A stretch of DNA of 64,000 bases from Oscillatoria sp. FACHB-1407 (GTDB taxonomy: Bacteria; Cyanobacteriota; Cyanobacteriia; Elainellales; Elainellaceae), in NCBI RefSeq assembly GCF_014697545.1, contig NZ_JACJSA010000003.1, positions 372,001-436,000 on the forward strand, written 5' to 3'. The translations under genes and the position numbers were made by a program. The notes beneath the pieces were generated by a model, which searched no databases, was not told the DNA's origin, and saw nothing but the letters and a program-made list of their open reading frames with translations. Shown in pieces: positions 42,336 through 50,557 of this stretch (its first letter is position 1; each line of letters starts with the position of its first letter).

Positions 42336-43280
42336 TTAATGAGCGAGTTGAATGCCGTTAGCAATCAGTTTGGTTGCCCAGATCTCTAAGTCTGGATCGG
42401 GTAATGCGGCTCTCAGTTGGCTAGAAATGGCTTCCGCCTGGGCTTGTGACTCTGCCAGGGCAAACACCGTAGGACCCGACCCCGACATCATCACACCCAA
42501 ACTATTGAACAGTTGTAGGGTTTCACGCAGCTGTGTGACTTTGGGATATTCTGGAAGAACAACTTTCTCTAAATCGTTGTGCAACAGTTTGCCGATCGCC
42601 CCTCCATCATGCTGTGCGATCGCTCCCACAATTGCACCAGAATGGACTCGCTGTCGGCGTTCTTCTAAACCAGCGTCATCTGAAATGTAGGAACTGCTGA
42701 ATTGGTTGCGATAGGTCTTGTATGCCCAAACAGTGGATACGGAAAGGCTACGATATTTTGCCAGAACGACATGCAACGAATCCAGGCTGGGTAAGGGAGA
42801 GAGCTTTTCCCCTCGTCCTGTAGCGATCGCCGTTCCTCCTGCCACACAAAACGGTACATCTGACCCTAGTTTGGCTCCCAACTCTTGAATCTCAACTTGC
42901 GTTAACCCCAATCCCCACATCAGGTTGACCCCAACGAGTACCGCCGCTGCGTTTGTCGAACCGCCTGCCAGTCCTGCTCCTACGGGGATCGATTTGTCGA
43001 TCGTGACCTCAACACCGCCGAATTGGCTGAAGGCATCGGGGAACTGGTTTGCCATCAGGGCAACGGCTTTGTAGGCCAAGTTGGTTTGATCCGCAGGTAC
43101 CTCTGAGTGGTTGCAATGAACCTGAATTCTCTCTGTGCCATTGGCTCGTACGGTGATGTGATCTGCCAGGGCAACGCTTTGCAGCACCATTGCTAACTCG
43201 TGATAACCATCGGGGCGATCGCCAATGATCTCTAAATACAAATTAATTTTGGCGGGAGCAATGAGGGAATACGCTTGCAT
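42336..43280 (-). CDS. ispE: 4-diphosphocytidyl-2-C-methyl-D-erythritol kinase
   Basis: This 314-residue protein starts at ATG 43280 (MQAYSLIAPAKINLYLEI), preferred over the GTG at 43292 by family length. GHMP-kinase motifs are PAKINLYLEIIGDRPDGYHE near the start, the glycine-rich ATP loop PVGAGLAGGSTNAAA, and the C-terminal MMSGSGPTVFALAE. It phosphorylates CDP-methylerythritol in the MEP pathway, which supplies isoprenoids for carotenoids and chlorophyll tails. It lies 36 bp downstream of rsmA on the same strand, a common cyanobacterial pair. The short truncated Uma2 fragment follows. Confidence 0.95.
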   Translation of the reverse strand: MQAYSLIAPAKINLYLEIIGDRPDGYHELAMVLQSVALADHITVRANGTERIQVHCNHSEVPADQTNLAYKAVALMANQFPDAFSQFGGVEVTIDKSIPVGAGLAGGSTNAAAVLVGVNLMWGLGLTQVEIQELGAKLGSDVPFCVAGGTAIATGRGEKLSPLPSLDSLHVVLAKYRSLSVSTVWAYKTYRNQFSSSYISDDAGLEERRQRVHSGAIVGAIAQHDGGAIGKLLHNDLEKVVLPEYPKVTQLRETLQLFNSLGVMMSGSGPTVFALAESQAQAEAISSQLRAALPDPDLEIWATKLIANGIQLAH

Positions 43281-43316
43281 GATGAGGTTCACTGCACAAC
43301 AAATCAGACCCTAAGC

Positions 43317-44165
43317 TTACTCCACTGTGGGGGCAACTGCTACAGCTTCAACATCCTCAAGGAGTAGATTGCTGAGGGCAACCCACTGCTCAACCCCAAT
43401 GTCTTCAGCACGAACCTGAGGATCGAGATGCAGTTGCTCCAATAAAGCCGTGAGGCGATCGCGATCGACCACCGACTTCAAGTTATTTCGCAGCATCTTG
43501 CGCTTTGTGGCAAACCCCAGCTTCACCAGCGTATCGAGCTTGCGGGGATTCGTGGCTGGAGTGGCGATCGGGCGAGGTCTGAGCCGCACCACTGCCGAAT
43601 CAACCTTGGGTGGTGGATAAAAGGCTTTTGCCGGAACGTGGCAAATCCATTCACAACTTGCCAGATATTGCACTCGCACTGACAATGCCCCGAAGGTTTT
43701 GGAACCGGGCTTAGCACACAGACGATCCGCGACTTCCTTCTGGATCAGCAACACAATGCTGTCAAAGGGATTGGGGTTGGGAGCCGCGATCGCCCCCAGC
43801 AGCAGTTCCAGAATCGGTCCCGTAATGTTGTAGGGGATATTGGCAACCACCTTGTTGGGATTTTGAAAGGCAGGAAATGGCTCAAGGTGCTGCGACAAAT
43901 CCAGGCTCAGAATGTCCCCCTGCAACAACAAAAAATTGGGGCGATCGCCCAACGACTTAACCAACTGCTTGCACAAATCGCGATCGATTTCTACTGCCAC
44001 CACTGCCGCTGCCAACGGTAACAACTGTCGTGTCAAGATGCCCGTCCCAGGGCCAATTTCCAGGAGGCGATCGCTCGGTTGTAACTCTGCTGCCGCGACA
44101 ATTTGCCGCAATGCCGTGTCACTGCGGAGCCAATGTTGACCAAATTGTTTACGCGGTTGAGGCAT
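43317..44165 (-). CDS. rsmA: 16S rRNA dimethyladenosine transferase
   Basis: The 282-residue protein has an N-terminal FGQHWLRSDTAL block and an SAM-binding motif LLEIGPGTGIL (G38-G42). The catalytic NIPYN motif is at 109-113, followed by CWICHVPAKAFYPPPKVDSA-type wording (here EWICHVPAKAFYPPPKVDSA). RsmA/KsgA dimethylates the two adjacent adenines near the 3' end of 16S rRNA during 30S assembly. ATG 44165 is directly preceded on the minus strand by a heptamer-periodic purine/pyrimidine run (44166-44216), so its ribosome site must lie in that array. Confidence 0.96.
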   Translation of the reverse strand: MPQPRKQFGQHWLRSDTALRQIVAAAELQPSDRLLEIGPGTGILTRQLLPLAAAVVAVEIDRDLCKQLVKSLGDRPNFLLLQGDILSLDLSQHLEPFPAFQNPNKVVANIPYNITGPILELLLGAIAAPNPNPFDSIVLLIQKEVADRLCAKPGSKTFGALSVRVQYLASCEWICHVPAKAFYPPPKVDSAVVRLRPRPIATPATNPRKLDTLVKLGFATKRKMLRNNLKSVVDRDRLTALLEQLHLDPQVRAEDIGVEQWVALSNLLLEDVEAVAVAPTVE

Positions 44166-44216
44166 AGGGGAAGAGGGAAGAGAGAAGAGGGAAAAAAGAA
44201 GAGAGAAGAGGGAAGG
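44166..44216. repeat. Heptamer-periodic GAAGAGA run upstream of rsmA
   Basis: GGGAAGA/GAGAAGA units with period seven run up to the base before the rsmA ATG. On the minus strand this is a CT-rich leader. The rest of the gap to 44532 is covered by ordinary sequence and another heptamer run at 44374-44431. Confidence 0.7.
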
Positions 44217-44532
44217 CCAAAGGATGAAGGCTAAGAGGAAACCACAAAGTCCCCAGTTGCTGAAGTATCTTCTCAGAATAAGTGTGTTATTTCACCAGGA
44301 GCGGGGATTTGGAGGGACAACGAGAGTGATTGAGGCGATCGCACTGGAGAATCCAATTCCACCAATCCTACTTCCATCATCCTACTCCCTCACCCCCTTA
44401 CTCCCCACTCTCTACTCCCATCACTTTTACGTTTTGCTAAAAGATCCATACATTCCTTTAGAAATGCCAGATTCCGGTAAAACACCTGCCAGATTTGTAG
44501 AGTATTTATAATTCTGGTCTTGAGGTAGATGT
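44217..44532. other. Gap between divergent rsmA and AIM24 genes
   Basis: 316 bp holding a second heptamer run (about 44374-44431, TACTCCC/CATCCTA units). A 95-codon plus-strand frame through it has no ribosome site and is repeat-derived, so it is not called. Confidence 0.5.
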
Positions 44533-45192
44533 GTGAAATATGAAATTCGGTATAAACCCGCGTTTGCCACAGTCTTTTTGACGCTAAATCCGGGCGATCG
44601 CATCACTACTGAAGCGGGAGCGATGGCAAGCATGTCGGCTCAACTGTCGCTGAAAACCGAGTTTTCGGGTGGGCTAATTCCGGGGTTGCTCAAGGCATTC
44701 CTGGGTGGAGAGTCGTTATTCGTCAACACTTTCTCGAACAACACGCAGCAACCGCTACAACTGGTTCTGACCCAATCCACTGTCGGGGATGTGGGCATGA
44801 TCGAGTTAAAAGGTAACGCCATTTGCTTGCAACCGGGGGCTTACATCGCGCATACCCCTGGGATCCAAATGGGAGTTGAGTGGGCAGGATTTTCCAGTTG
44901 GTTTTCTGGAGAAGGCTTATTTAAGTTGAAACTCAGTGGCAATGGCTTGGTCTTTTTAGGAGGCTACGGGGGATTGACCCAACGCCAGGTCAATGACGAA
45001 TATGTGGTCGATACGGGACATCTTGTGGCTTACGAACCGGGCTTAAAGATGAATATCCGCATGGCAGGTGGACTGGTTGGCTCTGTCACGTCGGGTGAGG
45101 GTTTGGTGAACCGTTTGACTGGAAAAGGTACGATTTACCTCCAATCTCGCAGTGTCGATGGATTGGTTCGATTTTTACGCTCCAAGGTGTAG
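44533..45192 (+). CDS. AIM24/TIGR00266-family protein 1
   Basis: This 219-residue protein starts at GTG 44533 with GAGGTAG upstream (44522-44528). The family frame is seen as KYEIRYKPAFATVFLTLNPG, TTEAGAMASMSAQLSLKTEF, GLLKAFLGGESLFVNTF and GEGLFKLKLSGNGLVFLGG. It ends with VVDTGHLVAYEPGL and GLVNRLTGKGTIYLQSR. TIGR00266/AIM24 proteins form beta-sandwich tryptophan-RNA-binding-attenuator-like folds; bacterial functions are unknown. The next paralogue begins 15 bases after its stop. Confidence 0.92.
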   Translation: MKYEIRYKPAFATVFLTLNPGDRITTEAGAMASMSAQLSLKTEFSGGLIPGLLKAFLGGESLFVNTFSNNTQQPLQLVLTQSTVGDVGMIELKGNAICLQPGAYIAHTPGIQMGVEWAGFSSWFSGEGLFKLKLSGNGLVFLGGYGGLTQRQVNDEYVVDTGHLVAYEPGLKMNIRMAGGLVGSVTSGEGLVNRLTGKGTIYLQSRSVDGLVRFLRSKV

Positions 45193-45207
45193 ATGGGAGT
45201 CATTTGA

Positions 45208-45885
45208 ATGAAACTTGATATTTTGCATCAACCGGACAGTGCGATCGCCAAGATTGACATGGCTCCGATGGAAGAACTCATTGCCCAGGCAGGCGCAATG
45301 GTAGCTATGAGTAGCCATATGGAGGTCAACACGACGCTACGTCAGGGCAAAGGTGGCGGAGTCCTGGGTGGACTCAAACGGATGTTAGCGGGTGAATCCC
45401 TTTTCCTCAGTTCGTTTCGCTCTGGGTCATCCCCCGCAGAAATTTACCTCGCACCGAAGCTAATGGGGGACATCCTGCCCTATCAACTCTCTGGTACGGA
45501 TTTGGTGATTCAGGCGACAGGCTATCTGGCCTGCACACCCGGAGTCGATATCGATCTGGGCTTCCAGGGCATCAAATCCATCTTCTCTGGAGAATCCATC
45601 TTCTGGCTCACCGCCAGTGGTTCGGGCTTGGTTCTGCTCAGTGCCTTTGGCAGCATTTACGAAGTGCAGGTCGATGGTGAATATATCGTCGATACGGGTC
45701 ACATCGTCGCATTTGAAAAGCAACTCAGCTTCACTATCACCAAACCCGGGACAAGCTGGCTTGGTGCATTCCTGGGTGGAGAGGGCTTTGTCTGCAAATT
45801 CCAGGGCAAAGGTCGTCTTTTCTGCCAGACCCACAACCCAGGCGCGTTTGGTCGCTTAGTGGGCAGCAAGTTGCCGCCTCGATAG
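45208..45885 (+). CDS. AIM24/TIGR00266-family protein 2
   Basis: This 225-residue paralogue has the same block order: LIAQAGAMVAMSSHMEVNT, GLKRMLAGESLFLSSF, FSGESIFWLTASGSGLVLLS and GEYIVDTGHIVAFEKQLS, ending with GEGFVCKFQGKGRLFCQT. The glycine-rich GGESLF and VDTGHIVAF motifs are shared among all three copies. It is spaced 15 bp from copy 1 and translationally close. A heptamer array and then copy 3 follow. No membrane helix is seen. Confidence 0.92.
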   Translation: MKLDILHQPDSAIAKIDMAPMEELIAQAGAMVAMSSHMEVNTTLRQGKGGGVLGGLKRMLAGESLFLSSFRSGSSPAEIYLAPKLMGDILPYQLSGTDLVIQATGYLACTPGVDIDLGFQGIKSIFSGESIFWLTASGSGLVLLSAFGSIYEVQVDGEYIVDTGHIVAFEKQLSFTITKPGTSWLGAFLGGEGFVCKFQGKGRLFCQTHNPGAFGRLVGSKLPPR

Positions 45886-45887
45886 GG

Positions 45888-46100
45888 GCAATCGTCAACT
45901 GTCAATTGTTAATCGTCAATCGTTATCGTCAATCGTCAACTGTCAATCGTCAATTGTTAATCGTCAATCGTTAACTGTCACCCCGGCCACCGCTATTCAC
46001 CATTGACCACTGACCATTGACTATTGACCATTGACCACTGACCATTGACCACTGACCATTGACTATTGACCACTGACCATTGACCACTGACCACTAACCA
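45888..46100. repeat. Heptamer array (TCGTCAA then ACCATTG/ACCACTG)
   Basis: The array starts as TCGTCAA/TTGTTAA-like units and becomes ACCATTG/ACCACTG/ACTATTG units. It begins a few bases after the stop of AIM24 copy 2 and ends about 45 bp before copy 3, so it splits the AIM24 group while leaving orientation intact. Confidence 0.88.
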
Positions 46101-46147
46101 CAAATCTCCTGATTAGCACTTCTCTCACACGTTATTTCGTTAAAACT

Positions 46148-46840
46148 ATGTCAGAAATTGCATATACGATCGAACATTCACCCGCTTATGCATCGCTGCA
46201 ACTCCAACTTAAAGCAAACCAAACGGTCTTAGTTGAGTCAGGTGCGATGGCAGCAATGGATGCCTGGATTAAGATGAAATCCAAGGTTCGCGGCGGTTTG
46301 ATGAAGGGGTTGGGGCGCATGTTAGGCGGCGAATCCCTATTTATGAGCGAATTCACCGCTGAAGGCAAACCCGGAGAGTTGTACGTCTCCCCAGGGGTTC
46401 CTGGCGATATCCAACACTATTACCTGAATGGCAACAGCCTGATGGTGCAGTCCTCTGGGTTTGTGGCAGCCAGTCCTTCCGTCGAGATGGATACCAAGTT
46501 TCAAGGCTTTAAGGGCTTCTTCAGCGGTGAATCGCTGTTTTTGCTCAAAGCTACGGGCAAAGGGGATATCTGGTTTAGCTCTTTTGGGGCGATTCTGGAA
46601 ATTCCCGTATCCGGCGAATATGTGGTAGATACGGGCTACATCGTCGCTTTTGAGGACACGCTAAACTACAAGGTTGAGGTGTTAGGAGGGTTGTCCTTCA
46701 GAAACCTGAGAACCAGTATCTTTGGAGGTGAAGGTTTGGTGTGTCGGTTTAGCGGTACCGGGAAACTGTGGATTCAATCGCGACAGTTGGGTTCCTTTAT
46801 CAACTTCATCAATCCCTTCCGCCCTGTTAAGAGTAACTAG
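46148..46840 (+). CDS. AIM24/TIGR00266-family protein 3
   Basis: The 230-residue third copy has TVLVESGAMAAMDAWIKMKS, GLMKGLGRMLGGESLFMSEF, FFSGESLFLLKATGKGDIWF, GEYVVDTGYIVAFEDTLNYK and GEGLVCRFSGTGKLWIQSRQ. It is closest in style to copy 2. A gene for an M48 metalloprotease starts 12 bases downstream, within one transcript. The proximity of peptidase and AIM24 genes suggests joint regulation; the nature of the link is unknown. Start ATG 46148 follows a heptamer array. Confidence 0.92.
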   Translation: MSEIAYTIEHSPAYASLQLQLKANQTVLVESGAMAAMDAWIKMKSKVRGGLMKGLGRMLGGESLFMSEFTAEGKPGELYVSPGVPGDIQHYYLNGNSLMVQSSGFVAASPSVEMDTKFQGFKGFFSGESLFLLKATGKGDIWFSSFGAILEIPVSGEYVVDTGYIVAFEDTLNYKVEVLGGLSFRNLRTSIFGGEGLVCRFSGTGKLWIQSRQLGSFINFINPFRPVKSN

Positions 46841-46852
46841 TCGAAGTAGACT

Positions 46853-47683
46853 ATGCCAATCGAACTGCCCCCCGGAACAGCGAGTTACAGCGATCGCGAT
46901 CGCCCACCCCAAAAACGCCAATACCTTGTGTTATTAGGCATTCTCGTTGCCATTATCGTCGCTGTCTTCTGGCTGTTTAATGCGCTGGTCAATGGCTTGG
47001 TTTGGATCATTCCTCCTGGTGTCGAGCGACAGTTGGGTGTGTTGACCGTGCCGAGTTTTGAGCGATTGGCGCAACCGTCTCCAGCGCAAGACACGCTGAA
47101 CCAATTACTCGATCGCCTGGAAACCCATCTGCCTGCTGAGCAGCGACAAAACCGCGACTATCAGGTGTTTTATGTTCCAGACTCGACGGTGAATGCACTG
47201 GCAATTCCGGGCGATCGCATCATCATCTACAAGGGTCTACTCGACAAGATGGAGTCTGAGAATGAGTTGATGATGGTGTTGGGGCATGAGTTGGGGCACT
47301 TCACCAACCGCGACCACCTGCGGGCATTGGGACGGGGGCTGGTGCTGCAACTGGCACTGGCAACCTTCTTTGGTGATATTGGCTCCCTCCAATCGATCGC
47401 CCTCTCCGGGGTGACGGCTCTCAGTGATGCCCGCTTTTCTCAAAACCAGGAATATCGCGCCGATAGCGTTGGTTTAGATTTGCTCCATGCCACCTATGGA
47501 CATGCTGCCGGAGCCACCGACTTCTTTGCAGAGTTGAGCCAACAGCCCGACCTCAATATCGAGTTTCTCTCAACTCACCCTGCCTCTCGTAATCGCGTCA
47601 AACGGTTAGAAGAAGCGATCGCCCAACGTGGCTATGGATTGGGAGAAAAACGTCCGCTGCCCGCTGCACTCGCTGGGGAGTAG
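46853..47683 (+). CDS. M48-family membrane metallopeptidase
   Basis: This 276-residue protein has a basic, proline-rich N-terminus and one membrane helix (about 24-52). The peptidase domain follows, with DSTVNALAIPGDRIIIYKGL, the zinc motif HELGH (145-149) in VLGHELGHFTNRDH and the third ligand E200 in NQEYRADSVG. C-terminal FLSTHPASRNRVKRLEE is typical of M48 (HtpX/Oma1-like). It should cut misfolded or regulatory membrane proteins. It follows AIM24 copy 3 after 12 bp. This intact M48 gene contrasts with the dead htpX at 16.5 kb. Confidence 0.93.
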   Translation: MPIELPPGTASYSDRDRPPQKRQYLVLLGILVAIIVAVFWLFNALVNGLVWIIPPGVERQLGVLTVPSFERLAQPSPAQDTLNQLLDRLETHLPAEQRQNRDYQVFYVPDSTVNALAIPGDRIIIYKGLLDKMESENELMMVLGHELGHFTNRDHLRALGRGLVLQLALATFFGDIGSLQSIALSGVTALSDARFSQNQEYRADSVGLDLLHATYGHAAGATDFFAELSQQPDLNIEFLSTHPASRNRVKRLEEAIAQRGYGLGEKRPLPAALAGE

Positions 47684-47749
47684 GAGGTAGGGAGCAGGAA
47701 ATCGGGTGAAGAAGATAGAAGAGTGAAGACGTGAAAGGTCGGAGGTAAA

Positions 47750-47822
47750 CGATTGACCATTGACCATTAACTATTGACGGTTGACCATTGACGACTCACT
47801 CAAAACTCAAAATTCAAAACTT
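47750..47822. repeat. Short heptamer array (ACCATTG, then CTCAAAA)
   Basis: ACCATTG/ACTATTG/ACGGTTG units are followed by CTCAAAA/TTCAAAA-like units in the gap after the peptidase gene. The period stays at seven through the unit change. Confidence 0.7.
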
Positions 47823-47877
47823 CTCCAACACAGTTGCGGTAGATTTAAAAGAACGAATGTATTCCTGACAAATCATC

Positions 47878-48606
47878 ATGTTAACCACCTCTCCCACCTA
47901 CACTGTTGCTTGGGAAAAGTTACCCGATGATTTTGTGTTGCCTGATGATCCCGTGGATAACATCAACCAACCTGCTCTTGCTGCCGCTTTAACCGAAAGC
48001 TTGCAACTTGCCGAAAAATTACCTGAAACTGCCCTGACTCCGACCAACTATGGCATCTGCGCTACTGTAAATGGCAAGATCGTCGTCAAAGCTCCAGATT
48101 GGGCATTCATCCCCAACATCACGGTTTCCAGAGCAGAGGTATTTCGCAGCTACACCCCTCGACTTCAAGGGGAGATTCCAGCGATCGCCCTGGAATTCCT
48201 TTCCGACACTGACGGTACAGAATACTCGGTCAAAGAAACCTACCCACCGGGCAAGTTCTTCTTCTACGAACAGATCCTGCAAATTCCTAACTATGGCATC
48301 TTTGAGCCAGAAACCGGAGCTTTGGAACTGTATCGGTTAAGTGAAACCAAACGCTATAAGTTAGAGCCTGTCAACGAACAAAGCCGCTTCTGGATACCAG
48401 AGATGCAGCTTTTCTTGGGCGTTTGGAAGGGAACTCGCGAAAACCGCCAGGGCTATTGGTTGCGCTGGTGGGATGAGCAGGGTAACTTGCTGTTGTGGGG
48501 TACGGAGAGGGTAGACCAGGAACGACAACGCGCAGAAGAAGAGCGTCAACGCGCAGAACGACTAGCTGCTCAACTGCGAGCCGCTGGGATTGAACCCAAT
48601 TTATAG
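47878..48606 (+). CDS. Uma2-family (DUF820) endonuclease-like protein with coiled-coil tail
   Basis: This 242-residue protein has an N-terminal lead and the restriction-endonuclease-like core (about 55-200). ICATVNGKIVVKAPDWAFIP, EIPAIALEFLSDTDGTEYSV and YPPGKFFFYEQILQIPNYGI carry the family's acidic and lysine residues. The C-terminal tail QERQRAEEERQRAERLAAQL and AAGIEPNL is a coiled coil common in these proteins. Uma2 genes are numerous in filamentous cyanobacteria; biological targets are unknown. It is single and follows a heptamer array. Start ATG 47878. Confidence 0.92.
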   Translation: MLTTSPTYTVAWEKLPDDFVLPDDPVDNINQPALAAALTESLQLAEKLPETALTPTNYGICATVNGKIVVKAPDWAFIPNITVSRAEVFRSYTPRLQGEIPAIALEFLSDTDGTEYSVKETYPPGKFFFYEQILQIPNYGIFEPETGALELYRLSETKRYKLEPVNEQSRFWIPEMQLFLGVWKGTRENRQGYWLRWWDEQGNLLLWGTERVDQERQRAEEERQRAERLAAQLRAAGIEPNL

Positions 48607-48735
48607 CTCCAAGTCTCGCAGATCACACTTCTATCCTTTGAGTAACAAATTAAATACCAGAGGCAGATGAGCGATCGCCTGCATTTATCTAGACTGACTA
48701 AATCAAGCTCGCAATACTTTCATCTGAGGTGTTGT

Positions 48736-48990
48736 ATGGATTTGCTCACTTGGTTGATTGTTGGATTGATTGCAGGTCTGTTGGCTAGTGTTGTTGCTGG
48801 GGGCGTTGGTTATGGTCTCCTTGGCGACATTGTTGTAGGAATTGTTGGTGCGTTTGTTGGCGGGTGGCTCTTTCAGCAGCTTGGGTTAGCGACTCCGTTT
48901 GCAGGGTTAGCTGGCACGATTTTTGTTGCATTTATTGGGGCTGTCGTGTTGTTGTTCGTGCTTCACCTGCTACAGCGATCGCGTGTCTAA
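48736..48990 (+). CDS. GlsB/YeaQ/YmgE-family stress membrane protein
   Basis: This 84-residue protein starts at ATG 48736 with GAGG at 48726-48729; the in-frame start at 48667 is rejected. It has three membrane helices: WLIVGLIAGLLASVVAGG, VVGIVGAFVGGWLFQQL and AFIGAVVLLFVLHLLQ. The family is called transglycosylase-associated but that link is weak; expression is often stress-induced. A HIP1 site is part of its last codons. The gap of 184 bp to guaD on the other strand holds nothing notable. Confidence 0.88.
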   Translation: MDLLTWLIVGLIAGLLASVVAGGVGYGLLGDIVVGIVGAFVGGWLFQQLGLATPFAGLAGTIFVAFIGAVVLLFVLHLLQRSRV

Positions 48991-49174
48991 CACTGATTTT
49001 AATCAGTCCCCTTTGTATCTTTCAGTGTTGTTAGAGCAGAGCGATCGCCTCTTGTGGTAGCGTAACTGCTATCGGACGAGAAATCGACTTGAATCCTGTA
49101 CTGCTGACTTCTTTCATCACGACCTATTGAACTGAACTAGCAACCTCTAGTGCTTTTGATTCTAATACGGCACG

Positions 49175-50527
49175 CTAGCGATCGCCCTCTTTTGTATATG
49201 CCAATTCGCCCATGATGTAAGTTGCGTGAACGGCGCGATCGTCCCCCATCACAATCAGGCTAAACACCTGATCGGCTAACTCCTCCAGGGAAGTTGCCAC
49301 TGAACGGGGGTTGCGGAATGCCATCAACGGGGTTGCCTGCGCATCCAGCACCACAAAATCTGCCTCTTTACCAGGCTCAAAATTGCCGAGAATGTCATCC
49401 AAATACAAAGCTCTTGCGCCGCCCAGCGTGGCGAGAAACATAGCTCTAAAAGGAGATAATCGCTGTCGCTGGAGTTGCACCACCTTGTAGGCGACGTGGG
49501 CTGTGACTAACAGAGAAAAGCTGGTTCCGGCTCCGATATCTGTGCCCAGACCAATGTGGACGGGATACTGGTCTGATTTGGCTTTGGTCAGCTTAAACAA
49601 GCCACTGCCCAAAAATAGGTTGGATGTGGGACAAAAGGCGATCGCTGCCCCAGTTTCTGAAAGCCGCTCAAACTCTGCATCGGTGAGTTGCACACCATGA
49701 GCAAAAACCGATCGCTTGCCTACTAGCCCTGCCTGGTCATACACATCCAGATAACCGTTGCTATCAGGAAATAGTTTGGCAACAAGCTCCACTTCATCGA
49801 CATTTTCCGACAAGTGAGTGTGCAGATAGACATCGGGAAACTCTTGCAACAACTTACCCGCCATCTGCAACTGAGCATCAGTCGAGGTGACGGCAAATCG
49901 AGGTGTGACGGCATACAGGAGTCGTCCTTTTTTGTGCCATTTCTCGATCAGAGCTTTGCTATCGTGATAGGACGAATCGGCGGTGTCCATCAGGAAATCG
50001 GGTGCATTCCGATCCATCATGACTTTACCCGCAATCATTCGCAGGTTGCGCCGATATGCCTCTTCAAAAAACGCATCCGCAGATTGGGGAAATACCGCTG
50101 CAAAAACCAGTGCAGTGGTTGTACCGTTCTTCAGCAGTTCATCTAGAAAAAAAGACGCAACTTTCTGGGCATAGTCCTTATCTTTGAACTTGCCCTCCGT
50201 GGGAAATGTGTACTGAGATAACCACTCCAGCAGTTGCTCACCGTAGGCAGCGATCATTTCCGTTTGCGGGAAATGAATATGAGTATCGATAAACCCAGGC
50301 ACAATTAAGCGTCCGGGATAGGACGTGATCTCTAAATCGGTATACTTTGGTTGCAGGGTGTTGTAATCCCCAAAGTCCTTGACTTTGCCATCTTCTAGAA
50401 CCAGCAACCCATCAGCAACGTAACGGACACTTTCTGACTCAGGAACGTAGAATGGGTCGTCCGTGAAATCCAGAAAAGAGCCACGAATGGCTCTCAACGT
50501 TTTGGAAGATGGAGTTGCATGGGTCAT
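49175..50527 (-). CDS. guaD: Guanine deaminase
   Basis: I choose ATG 50527 (MTHATPSSKTLRAIRGSFL), 450 residues. The amidohydrolase signature PGFIDTHIHFPQ binds the zinc with later ligands in VYLHTHLSENVDEV and SVFAHGVQLTD. The catalytic Asp is in GLGTDIGAGTSFS. FCPTSNLFLGSGLF and the length suit guanine deaminase, which turns guanine into xanthine in purine salvage. An EamA transporter gene lies upstream on the same strand, 31 bp from stop to the first frame. Start ribosome site is weak. Confidence 0.92.
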   Translation of the reverse strand: MTHATPSSKTLRAIRGSFLDFTDDPFYVPESESVRYVADGLLVLEDGKVKDFGDYNTLQPKYTDLEITSYPGRLIVPGFIDTHIHFPQTEMIAAYGEQLLEWLSQYTFPTEGKFKDKDYAQKVASFFLDELLKNGTTTALVFAAVFPQSADAFFEEAYRRNLRMIAGKVMMDRNAPDFLMDTADSSYHDSKALIEKWHKKGRLLYAVTPRFAVTSTDAQLQMAGKLLQEFPDVYLHTHLSENVDEVELVAKLFPDSNGYLDVYDQAGLVGKRSVFAHGVQLTDAEFERLSETGAAIAFCPTSNLFLGSGLFKLTKAKSDQYPVHIGLGTDIGAGTSFSLLVTAHVAYKVVQLQRQRLSPFRAMFLATLGGARALYLDDILGNFEPGKEADFVVLDAQATPLMAFRNPRSVATSLEELADQVFSLIVMGDDRAVHATYIMGELAYTKEGDR

Positions 50528-50557
50528 GACAATCAAGGTTAAAAGGGGTCAGTGAAT

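Noticed and set aside
44224-44511. 95-codon plus-strand frame between rsmA and the AIM24 cluster
   Set aside because: It crosses heptamer runs and encodes low-complexity sequence; no ribosome site.
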